Source: Eubacteriales bacterium (GTDB lineage: Bacteria; Bacillota; Clostridia; Peptostreptococcales; Anaerovoracaceae). Taken from it: DNA of 15,391 nucleotides. The notes under the pieces are model-generated. The model saw nothing but the letters and a program-made list of their open reading frames with translations, was not told the DNA's origin and searched no databases. The stretch lies in contig JAQXNW010000078.1 in assembly GCA_029098205.1 (NCBI GenBank), forward strand, positions 1-15,391, given 5' to 3'. The translations under genes and the position numbers were made by a program. Positions 6,725 to 12,679 of the stretch are shown here, one piece after another (the first letter of the stretch is position 1; each line of letters begins with the position of its first letter).

Positions 6725-8124
6725 GCGAAAGCGAGAAGAAGGAGGATGAAGGAGCGGATGCTTTTCAGGGCGTACTGGAAGCTGTATCCGATGAATTCTC
6801 CAGAGAATGGGAGAATTCGGATGATCTTCTTAAGAGTGTCCGGCTGGAAAGAGAAAAGCGGGCTATCATCGGCTATGAGAAGGAGGTTCGGTATTATAAA
6901 GAAAAAATCCGGGAAATACTTCGAAGGAAGAGGATGACGGGCGCACGGTATCCGGTCTGGTATCCGAATTTAGTGGAGGCGGTCTTTGCGGAGCTTTACG
7001 GTTTAGCCGGCCTCGCGCCATGGGCGTACGATATGGACGAAAAATACCGGCTTTCTTCTTCTGCGAAATTGATCGGGGACCGTCTTTACTGTTTGATGGA
7101 CGGAAAATCTGTATGTATGCCGCAGAGGATTCCGGAAAAAAGAAGAGCGCAGCTGATTCGTTCTCTTCTTCTTGCGACGCCGGAAGAACGGGTGGAATAC
7201 GGCTTTCACGAAGTATATCTTCAGAATGGAATCCGTATCACGATTTACTCCGGACATCGGATCAAGAAAGGGCAGGAAGTCATCGTGCTTCGAAAGTATA
7301 TTCTTCGGGAAATGTCCTTTGAAGAGCTGGTTCGTCTCCGGACTATTCCGGCAGGTTCTGCAGAACTGTTTCAGAGTATGATCCGGCTTGGATTTAATGT
7401 AATTATGGCCGGGCAGGTGCGCTCTGGAAAGACGACGTTTCTCCAGGTATGGCAGATGCAGGAAGATCCTTCTCTGGAAGGGCTCGCGATTGCGACTGAT
7501 CCGGAAACAGACTGGCATGCTTTGATGCCGGAGGCTCCGGTCATGCAGATTGTAGCAGATGGGCAAGATCTGGATACGCTGACGAAGTCTCTGGTTCGGG
7601 GAGACAACGATTATGTTCTTCTTGAAGAGATGCGGGACGCAGCCGCTTTCCGTCTGGCTCTGGACATTACTTCCCTTGGAACGAGGCGGAGCAAAGCGAC
7701 GATTCATGATCAGAGCGCTCTGGATGTCCCATACCGGATGGCATCGGAAATCGCATCACATTATGGTGGGAATGTGCGGGATCTGATTGCCCGCGTTTAT
7801 CAGAATTTCGATTTGATCCTTGAATTCACGCAGGATCCGAAAAACAGGGCGCGGAAAATCATGAAGGGAATGATTGCGCTGGATCGGGATGAAGCGGAAG
7901 ACCGGGTATTTGCATACAGAATCTGCCGGTATGATTTCATTCGGAATGTATGGAGGTGGAGTTCGAACTTTCATTTGAAGAAAGCGGAGCTTGCGGATCT
8001 GGATCCTGAAGAGTACCGTCATATGCTCCTGATCCTTTCGAACCTTTCCGAGGAGTCGAATCTTCCCGGCGGGAACATAATCGAGCCTGCGTATTATCAG
8101 AGAAGAAGGCAGAAGGAAGAATGA
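6691..8124 (+). CDS. tadA: TadA/CpaF-type secretion ATPase
   Basis: A 477-aa cytoplasmic hexameric ATPase of the type II/IV secretion superfamily, the motor of the Tad pilus. Walker A is GQVRSGKTT with K247. The acidic Asp/Walker B segment is DYVLLEEMRD (D307, E312, E313), followed by TIHDQSALDVPYRM near the His box. The N-terminal about 60 residues are charged and poorly conserved. The GTG start at 6691 is the best in-frame choice, although no clear ribosome binding site precedes it; translation coupled to tadZ through the 34-bp overlap is likely. No later in-frame Met lies before residue 78. It overlaps tadB by 4 bp (ATGA). Unlike TadZ, its P-loop looks intact. Confidence 0.92.
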   Translation: MEEKLDVQKGIGESEKKEDEGADAFQGVLEAVSDEFSREWENSDDLLKSVRLEREKRAIIGYEKEVRYYKEKIREILRRKRMTGARYPVWYPNLVEAVFAELYGLAGLAPWAYDMDEKYRLSSSAKLIGDRLYCLMDGKSVCMPQRIPEKRRAQLIRSLLLATPEERVEYGFHEVYLQNGIRITIYSGHRIKKGQEVIVLRKYILREMSFEELVRLRTIPAGSAELFQSMIRLGFNVIMAGQVRSGKTTFLQVWQMQEDPSLEGLAIATDPETDWHALMPEAPVMQIVADGQDLDTLTKSLVRGDNDYVLLEEMRDAAAFRLALDITSLGTRRSKATIHDQSALDVPYRMASEIASHYGGNVRDLIARVYQNFDLILEFTQDPKNRARKIMKGMIALDRDEAEDRVFAYRICRYDFIRNVWRWSSNFHLKKAELADLDPEEYRHMLLILSNLSEESNLPGGNIIEPAYYQRRRQKEE

Positions 8125-9068
8125 GATATATTTTTTATTTGCTGTTTTTCGCCGGGGTCTGCTTACTGGAATATCCGCTCCTTCGAAATTGGATGATGCG
8201 GATTCCGCTTCACATCCAAAGAAGGCGGAGGCTTCGAAGCGATCTTTTAGGCAGCCTTCCGGCGAGGAATGAGTCTCGGGTGATCCGCGAAATCCGAAAG
8301 CTTTTGGAGAGTACAGACAGCCGCTGGTTTCGGAATAATCCGGCGGGGCTTCTTTTTTCTGCAGCGGCAGCCGGATGCGCTGTATTTTTTATCCTGCTTC
8401 TTGCGGAAGGCTTCTTTTTCGCGGTTGTTTTTTCCGCGGCTGTATTTCTTCTCCCCTTTATATTTCTTCGGCTGAATCTTAAGGAGGTCCGGGTGGAAAG
8501 CTCGCGGGAAGGGGATGTTCTGATCCGTGAGCTTCTGAATCAGTACCGGATTCGCGGCGGAAACATGAAAGAGGCGATCGAAGCGGCGGCAGAAAGCATC
8601 TCGGGTGCGCCGCATTCCCGGCATATTCTTTTAGAGCTTGCCAAAGGGCTGAATCAGGCATATACCGATGCGGAAATCCGTAAATGCCTGGATACATTCC
8701 GGTATTCTCTGGATACTTCGTGGGGAAGTGCTTTGGCTTCCGCGATCTACTATTCGCATGTCCGCGGCATTTCCGTGACGGATGCGCTTACAGATCTTTC
8801 GGAGTCTTTAATACGGAGCCGAAGCGTTCTGGAATGGGCGAGAAGAGAAAACAGTGAGGCGGGGATGATGCTGCATGTGCTTGCGCCGCTTTGTTACGGG
8901 CTGTCGGCTTTTGCGGCTGTGTTTTTCTTCCATTTCACTCCATGGAAATTTATCCGTTATCAATTTGGAACTGCTCTGGGATTAAGGTGGTTTTTGTTTT
9001 CGGCTTTCGGGGTATTGATCGGTTTTATTCTGGAGAAAGTTCTTTCGAAGGAAAAAATGGATTTCTAG
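8121..9068 (+). CDS. tadB: TadB-like inner-membrane platform protein (type II secretion F domain)
   Basis: A 315-aa protein that starts at the ATGA overlapping the tadA stop. Predicted membrane segments lie at about 3-17, 76-95, 98-117, 251-271 and 288-304. Between them is a cytoplasmic helical domain (about 120-245) with the T2SF pattern: VLIRELLNQYRIRGGNMKEAIEAAAES, then SLDTSWGSALASAIYYSHVRG, then ALTDLSESLIRSR. TadB and TadC form the membrane platform that the TadA motor turns. The next gene starts 59 bp on. Length and topology are normal for TadB. Confidence 0.87.
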   Translation: MRYIFYLLFFAGVCLLEYPLLRNWMMRIPLHIQRRRRLRSDLLGSLPARNESRVIREIRKLLESTDSRWFRNNPAGLLFSAAAAGCAVFFILLLAEGFFFAVVFSAAVFLLPFIFLRLNLKEVRVESSREGDVLIRELLNQYRIRGGNMKEAIEAAAESISGAPHSRHILLELAKGLNQAYTDAEIRKCLDTFRYSLDTSWGSALASAIYYSHVRGISVTDALTDLSESLIRSRSVLEWARRENSEAGMMLHVLAPLCYGLSAFAAVFFFHFTPWKFIRYQFGTALGLRWFLFSAFGVLIGFILEKVLSKEKMDF

Positions 9069-9127
9069 AGGCTGGACGGACTTCGGAATGAGAAGATTTA
9101 TGTTTGAAAAAGCAGAGAGGAGGGATT

Positions 9128-9730
9128 TTGAGAAAGCTTGGAGTCAGACGTCTTTTTCTTATGAAGCGGAAATGCTCATGGAAATCCGCGGCTTGGAATC
9201 AGGAAAAAAGCAGTCTAAAGCAGAGAGGAATCTGGAAAAAATATCAGGATCACCTTCTTCGAAGAGCTCGGGAGCAGGAGATTTTTACAAGCTGCATGAT
9301 TCTCAAGAATCTTTCGATTGTACAGAAGGATTTCCCGATGTCCGCCGATTTTTATCTGGAGCGGTTAATGGAAGACAGCCGGTATCTTCGGAGTATTTAC
9401 GGTGAGATGCTTCTTCTCTGGCGGAGCGGTATGGGAGAGAAGGCATTCTTCGTGCTTGAAGAGCGGGTTCAGACGAAAGCGGCAGTTAATTTTTCGCTGA
9501 TCTTGTCAAAGTTAGACCAGGTGAATCCATCGGAGCTGGTCAGTTCCATGCGGTCGTTTGAAGAATCGTTTTCAGAGGAACGCGTAACCCGGGCAACGCG
9601 GCGCGCGTATATCCGGAGCCTGATTGTGACTGCTGCGTCTGCGGCATCGGTTTTCCTGATTCTGATGAATTTTATCATCGTTGTTATTTTTCTTGATATG
9701 GAGGTTACGCTTCAGAATTTACTGTCATAG
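9128..9730 (+). CDS. tadC: Short TadC-like membrane protein
   Basis: About 200 aa from TTG 9128, placed 4 nt after AGGAGG (9118-9123). An in-frame TTG at 9104 would add 8 residues but has no binding site. The first about 50 residues are very basic (RKLGVRRLFLMKRK...). A helical cytoplasmic part resembling the second half of TadC follows (ILKNLSIVQKDFPMSADFYL, then ERLMEDSRYLRSIYGEMLLL), and then one membrane segment at about 163-189 (SLIVTAASAASVFLILMNFI). Typical TadC is about 300 aa with additional N-terminal helices, so this is a half-size form. A competing frame (9088-9405) overlaps its start but has low-complexity, unfamilial sequence. Position after tadB supports the call. Confidence 0.65.
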   Translation: MRKLGVRRLFLMKRKCSWKSAAWNQEKSSLKQRGIWKKYQDHLLRRAREQEIFTSCMILKNLSIVQKDFPMSADFYLERLMEDSRYLRSIYGEMLLLWRSGMGEKAFFVLEERVQTKAAVNFSLILSKLDQVNPSELVSSMRSFEESFSEERVTRATRRAYIRSLIVTAASAASVFLILMNFIIVVIFLDMEVTLQNLLS

Positions 9731-9747
9731 GGTCAAAGGGAGGAGCT

Positions 9748-9912
9748 GTGAAAAATCTGATTATTATCATTGGAACCATTATGCTGGGTGTTTTGATTGT
9801 GAATACGATGATCTTGGGAGATGGAGAAGACAGTCTCCGCGGCGCGGCCGGAAGTCTGGTTTCCCGCGGCACGGATGTAATCCGGACGATTTCACCGGGA
9901 GAAGGAGAATAA
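9748..9912 (+). CDS. Small one-helix membrane protein of the Tad operon (54 aa)
   Basis: GTG 9748 behind GGGAGGAG, 17 bp after tadC. The protein begins MKNLIIIIGTIMLGVLIVNT, a membrane helix over about residues 3-23, followed by GDGEDSLRGAAGSLVSRG and an outside tail. There is no G-x4-EY Flp processing motif, so a normal Flp prepilin is not shown. The MKNL start recurs in other small proteins of this operon. It may be an atypical pilin, a pseudopilin or a platform subunit (inference). A good binding site, tight spacing and a hydrophobic-then-polar design support it as a real gene. Confidence 0.72.
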   Translation: MKNLIIIIGTIMLGVLIVNTMILGDGEDSLRGAAGSLVSRGTDVIRTISPGEGE

Positions 9913-9915
9913 TAG

Positions 9916-10068
9916 ATGAAGGAGCTTCTTGTAATCCTAGGAATGATTCTTCTTGCATCCGGAATTTTTGTTCAGGTCACGGGACCTGAACAAAGCCTGC
10001 TTTCAGAAGGACAGCGCGTCCTGTCATCCTTCCGGATGCAGGAGGAAACCGGAGGCACAGCGCCGTGA
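9916..10068 (+). CDS. Small one-helix membrane protein of the Tad operon (50 aa)
   Basis: ATG 9916 lies 3 bp after the preceding stop, with GGAG eight nt upstream inside that gene. The protein begins MKELLVILGMILLASGIFVQ, a helix over about 4-20, then a short polar tail rich in Gln, Glu and Ser. Its GTGA end overlaps the next start by 4 bp, a strong sign of translational coupling. It pairs with the 54-aa protein before it in size and plan. No known pilin motif is seen; function unknown. Confidence 0.7.
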   Translation: MKELLVILGMILLASGIFVQVTGPEQSLLSEGQRVLSSFRMQEETGGTAP

Positions 10069-10532
10069 AAAATTTGATTACTTCGTTTGCCTGTTTGATT
10101 CTGCTTCTCGCGGTTCTCCTTCAGTTTGTGCAGTTTCAGGTACTGTTCCTTCATATCCTCCGCTGTGAAGACGCGGCCGATTCTCTCTTTGAAGAGGTAC
10201 GGAAAGAGGGATGCGTTACGGAGTCCGCAGAGCGCGCGTTCCGGAAGCAGGTGCAGAAGGAGCTTTCCTGTGACGAGAAAGAAATAACAGTTCAGGGCGC
10301 TTCGCAGCGGGAAGAAGAAGGAGCTCTGATTCCGGTCCGCGTTTCTTTCCCTCTGAAAAATCTTGTGCTTGCCCCTGCCTTCTGGGGAATTCGGGAAGAG
10401 AAAAACCAAGAAAATTTTGTGATCCGGCGGTGCATTGTAAGCGAATATTTGGAAGAAATTCCGAAAGAAGAAGCGTCGGGCAATGTGAAGGAGGTGAAGG
10501 GAGAGTCCGATGCGGAAGGAGCTTCGCTATGA
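10065..10532 (+). CDS. TadE/F-like pseudopilin candidate (155 aa)
   Basis: GTG 10065, overlapping the previous stop by 4 bp. The N-terminus MKNLITSFACLILLLAVLLQ is a single membrane helix (about 3-25). The outside domain has a helical region with Cys residues, then an ITVQGAS... strand and ALIPVRVSFPLKNLVLAPAF, resembling the C-terminal beta part of TadE-like proteins. The classic TadE motif (a Gly/Glu-Phe pair at the helix start) is not present, so the family call is by plan and place. Its end overlaps the next gene by 4 bp (ATGA). Confidence 0.72.
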   Translation: MKNLITSFACLILLLAVLLQFVQFQVLFLHILRCEDAADSLFEEVRKEGCVTESAERAFRKQVQKELSCDEKEITVQGASQREEEGALIPVRVSFPLKNLVLAPAFWGIREEKNQENFVIRRCIVSEYLEEIPKEEASGNVKEVKGESDAEGASL

Positions 10533-10909
10533 AAAATTTAATCATAACCGCGGCAATCCTCATATATGCTCTTGTTATGATGGGCTCTTTCATCCAGCTG
10601 GACCGCACGGGTCTCATGCATAGGGAGATGCAATGCAGTGCAGAGGAGGCGGCGGCTGCCGCAGCGGTTTCCGGAAAAGAGGAAACCGCGGACGGCGAAA
10701 TCCAGTTTCGAAAGGATATCTGTGAAAGCGCGGCGAAAGAGGCTGCTTTTGCAAATCTGGAGGAAACGGAGAATCCGGAGCTTCGGATCCGTTACAAGGA
10801 AGGCGTTCATCCGCAGGTACAGGTACAGATTCGAAAGGGAAAGTTCCGGGCAGAAGCGGTCTGTGCATTGGTAAGAACAGAAAACGGCTGGAGAGTTCAA
10901 AGGCGCTGA
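10529..10909 (+). CDS. TadE/F-like pseudopilin candidate (126 aa), last Tad operon gene
   Basis: ATG 10529, with GGAG eight nt upstream and a 4-bp overlap with the preceding gene; an in-frame extension back to 10430 has no start context. MKNLIITAAILIYALVMMGS is a membrane helix (about 4-22). An Ala/Glu-rich helix follows (EEAAAAAAVSGKEE), then a small beta-rich end (QVQVQIRKGKFRAEAVCALV). Its layout is like the gene before it. No processing motif is recognised. No terminator follows closely; the next plus-strand terminator is at 11296. Confidence 0.68.
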   Translation: MKNLIITAAILIYALVMMGSFIQLDRTGLMHREMQCSAEEAAAAAAVSGKEETADGEIQFRKDICESAAKEAAFANLEETENPELRIRYKEGVHPQVQVQIRKGKFRAEAVCALVRTENGWRVQRR

Positions 10910-10949
10910 ACGCATTTTCCAGGCCGCATCTTCAGAGGAGAGCATGAAA

Positions 10950-11213
10950 TCAAATTTTATGAAGCTCCCAGCGGTACTGCGGGATGATGTATTTCAGCTC
11001 GTAGAGACGGACAAAATCTCCGATTCTGGACTGACAGGTGTAGAGGATGACCGGTTCTCCGGAAAGATGCATCGTCTCTGTCCGTGTGATCCGGTCGATT
11101 TTTACTTCGATTCGTTCGCCGGACCGGTCCATATAGCGGAATTTATATGGGATGGGATTTCTGGTTCCGGTAAATGTCGCAATCATGTCGATGGGAAGAT
11201 CCAAAACTTTCAT
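10950..11213 (-). CDS. Small conserved-looking protein under a LexA box (87 aa)
   Basis: An 87-aa soluble protein, ATG 11213 behind a strong GGAGGAA site (spacing about 7 nt). No signal or membrane helix. It looks like a single small beta-rich domain (PYKFRYMDRSGERIEVKID, then EPVILYTCQS, then RLYELKYIIPQYRWELHKI), with one Cys at the conserved-looking YTCQS. I recall similar unnamed 80-90-aa proteins in Clostridia but no function. The promoter and SOS operator just upstream make it a likely DNA-damage-induced gene. The gene lies wholly antisense to the likely read-through of the Tad operon. Confidence 0.8.
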   Translation of the reverse strand: MKVLDLPIDMIATFTGTRNPIPYKFRYMDRSGERIEVKIDRITRTETMHLSGEPVILYTCQSRIGDFVRLYELKYIIPQYRWELHKI

Positions 11214-11225
11214 AACTATTCCTCC

Positions 11226-11280
11226 AAAAGAACATATGTTCTTTTATGAAAAGTATAGCACGCAGGGAATTGGCTTTCAA
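11226..11280 (-). promoter_or_regulatory. SOS-type promoter: LexA box over the start region of the 87-aa gene
   Basis: On the minus strand, TTGAAA (11275-11280) and TATACT (11252-11257) are separated by exactly 17 nt. The start point would be near 11245. The perfect 20-bp palindrome AAAAGAACATATGTTCTTTT (11226-11245) contains GAACATATGTTC (11230-11241), which matches the Bacillus/Clostridium LexA (DinR) consensus GAAC-N4-GTTC. Bound LexA would cover about +4 to +15 and block transcription. Confidence 0.85.
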
Positions 11281-11295
11281 GGGGACAAAAACGAT

Positions 11296-11319
11296 GTATG
11301 CGCCGCGCATACTTTTTTT
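11296..11319 (+). terminator. Rho-independent terminator, probably of the Tad operon
   Basis: GTATGCG (11296-11302) pairs with CGCATAC (11306-11312) around CCG, followed by seven T (11313-11319). It is oriented plus. The nearest plus-strand genes upstream are the Tad genes ending at 10909, about 390 bp away, so their message would run antisense through the 87-aa gene. Confidence 0.8.
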
Positions 11320-11397
11320 ACCGGCGGGAACTTTCTGTGCTATCATAAGAACGGTATTTTTATGATTTTTACAGGGAACAGCAGAAAGGGGAGCGTT

Positions 11398-12156
11398 ATG
11401 ACGGCACCGAATCCTGTGGCATTTCATATTTTCGGAATCGATATCCGCTGGTACGGAATTCTGATTGCGACCGGATTTATTCTTGCGATCATCATCAGCT
11501 ATTACCGGGCGCCGAAGCACGGAATCGCATCCGAGCATGTCTTGGACCTCGCGATTTGGATGATTCCGATTTCCATCATCGGAGCGCGCGCGTATTATGT
11601 ATTGTTCAGCTGGGATCTTTATCGGGATAATCCGATTTCTGCCTTTGATATCCGCGCGGGGGGCCTTGCGATTCACGGCGGGCTGATTGCCGGGATACTG
11701 ACCGCTTATTTTGTCTGCCGTCACTATAAAATCCGCATGATCGAAATGATGGATACCGTATTTCCGACCGTGGCTCTGGCGCAGGCGATCGGGAGATGGG
11801 GAAACTTCTTTAATTCCGAGGCCCATGGCGGACCGACGAACCTCCCCTGGGGAATTATCGTAGATGGGCAGAAAGTGCATCCAACGTTTTTGTACGAATC
11901 GATCTGGTGCTTCCTTCTGTTTCTGTTTTTGATCTGGCTGGATAAGCGCAGGAAGTTCCCGGGGCAGATTTCCTGCTGCTACGGAATGCTTTATTCTTTC
12001 GAGCGCGGGCTGGTAGAGCAGCTTCGGACGGACAGTCTGATGATCGGGCCGTTTAAGCAGGCGCAGGTTCTGAGCTTTTTCGTATTCGTATTCTGCCTGA
12101 TCGCCTATATTGTTCTGAATGATCGTGAAAAACAGAAAAGCAAGCAGATAAAATAA
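11398..12156 (+). CDS. lgt: Prolipoprotein diacylglyceryl transferase
   Basis: A 252-aa polytopic membrane enzyme that transfers diacylglycerol from phosphatidylglycerol to the lipobox cysteine of prolipoproteins, the first step of lipoprotein maturation. Seen: AIHGG (His93), the Lgt signature GRWGNFFNSEAHGG (132-145), HPTFLYES (161-168) and ERGLVEQLRTD (202-212) with the late conserved Arg. About seven hydrophobic segments are visible. The start is ATG 11398 after AAAGGGGAG; the long in-frame extension back to 11152 crosses a terminator and is not coding. A weak promoter (TATCAT, 11341-11346) may drive it. MetQ, encoded downstream, is a lipoprotein and so an expected substrate. No terminator is visible after the stop, so some read-through into the met leader is possible. 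Confidence 0.96.
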   Translation: MTAPNPVAFHIFGIDIRWYGILIATGFILAIIISYYRAPKHGIASEHVLDLAIWMIPISIIGARAYYVLFSWDLYRDNPISAFDIRAGGLAIHGGLIAGILTAYFVCRHYKIRMIEMMDTVFPTVALAQAIGRWGNFFNSEAHGGPTNLPWGIIVDGQKVHPTFLYESIWCFLLFLFLIWLDKRRKFPGQISCCYGMLYSFERGLVEQLRTDSLMIGPFKQAQVLSFFVFVFCLIAYIVLNDREKQKSKQIK

Positions 12157-12194
12157 AAAAACAAATTTACATACAATAAAAGTTGGTTTTAGTA

Positions 12195-12223
12195 TTGACA
12201 AAAGAAAGAGAGGCGTGTATTGT
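12195..12223 (+). promoter_or_regulatory. Promoter of the metNIQ leader
   Basis: Consensus -35 TTGACA (12195-12200), a 17-nt spacer and -10 TATTGT (12218-12223). Transcription should begin near 12230, giving a leader of about 450 nt before metN. A 7-bp stem (12236-12242 with 12256-12262) forms at the start of the leader. Confidence 0.7.
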
Positions 12224-12294
12224 ATTACATGTAAGTTCGGTGGGTAATTAAAGAACGCCGGATGAATCATTGAGAAAGAGAGGAAACGACGGAA

Positions 12295-12423
12295 ATGTTC
12301 ACGCTCGGATGTGACAATTTCAAGACGATGCGAATGCAGGTCATGTGCATGTGTAAATTCAAGCCAGCACAAAAGCCGCGCAGCGCAGCAGAATTTGTTC
12401 GTCTGAACGCGAAAGATCTGTGA
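12295..12423 (+). CDS. Met/Cys-rich leader peptide of the metNIQ operon
   Basis: A 42-codon frame, ATG 12295 to TGA 12421-12423, behind GAGAGG (spacing about 11 nt). The peptide begins MFTLGCDNFKTMRMQVMCMC. Residues 12-20 hold four Met and two Cys in nine codons, an extreme density of the amino acids tied to the downstream Met transporter. The remainder (KFKPAQKPRSAAEFVRLNAK) is unremarkable. Together with the terminator at 12504-12533 and the metN gene behind it, this suggests a peptide whose translation speed senses charged tRNA-Met or tRNA-Cys. The 22 codons between the Met/Cys run and the stop make the geometry unlike classic trp-type attenuation. Not proven to be translated. Confidence 0.6.
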   Translation: MFTLGCDNFKTMRMQVMCMCKFKPAQKPRSAAEFVRLNAKDL

Positions 12424-12442
12424 TTTTATGCCGGAACGTAAG

Positions 12443-12533
12443 GGAGTGCCCTGCGGGAGGGCCTGTATGAGACAGAGAAATCGTTTCAGAAAGGTAAATT
12501 TTGGGAGCATCTTGTGCGGGTGCTCCTATTTTT
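12443..12533 (+). promoter_or_regulatory. Candidate attenuator: competing hairpins and terminator before metN
   Basis: Terminator: GGAGCATC (12504-12511) pairs with GGTGCTCC (12519-12526), loop TTGTGCG, then TATTTTT (12527-12533). Upstream, GGAGTGCCC (12443-12451) can pair over nine positions (two G-U) with GGGTGCTCC (12518-12526), the terminator's 3' arm, and could act as antiterminator. GCCCT (12448-12452) can also pair with AGGGC (12458-12462), which would free that arm. These three pairings exclude one another. The structure call is by eye only. Confidence 0.6.
12504..12533 (+). terminator. Intrinsic terminator in the metNIQ leader
   Basis: An 8-bp stem with one U-G pair, a 7-nt loop, and a TATTTTT tract. 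It lies about 150 nt before the metN start and about 80 nt after the leader peptide stop, in the same direction as metN, so it acts within the operon leader rather than at a gene end. Confidence 0.75.
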
Positions 12534-12679
12534 ATGCCTTCAGAAGGGAATGGAAAAATGAGAAAGCGGTCTACGGCGGGAGGCATCCCGCGAATGCGGA
12601 CAGAGTCGAAATATTCGAAGCGAAGACGGATTCGCTGAATGCGGAATGAAACGCATAGATGCAGGGGGATTTGGATAGA
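12534..12679 (+). other. Leader part between attenuator and metN, two further hairpins
   Basis: GCGGGA (12576-12581) pairs with TCCCGC (12586-12591). AGCGAA (12619-12624) pairs with TTCGCT (12631-12636), extended by ATTC/GAAT outside it (12613-12640). Neither has a T-run, so they are not terminators. I see no gene here; a frame from 12428 (73 codons) crosses the terminator and is not supported. Confidence 0.4.

Noticed and set aside
9088..9405. 105-codon plus-strand frame overlapping tadC
   Set aside because: It has low-complexity content and ends inside tadC; the tadC frame carries the TadC-like domain and a better ribosome binding site.
11143..12510. Long open frame (455 codons) on the minus strand
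   Set aside because: It is antisense to lgt and the met leader; lgt has unmistakable signatures on the plus strand.
12230..12534. SAM-I riboswitch or T-box upstream of metN
   Set aside because: Expected for Firmicute met genes, but the core sequences (GGCAACC; GGTGGNACCGCG) are not seen.
12428..12649. 73-codon frame in the met leader
   Set aside because: It runs through the intrinsic terminator and has no ribosome binding site.
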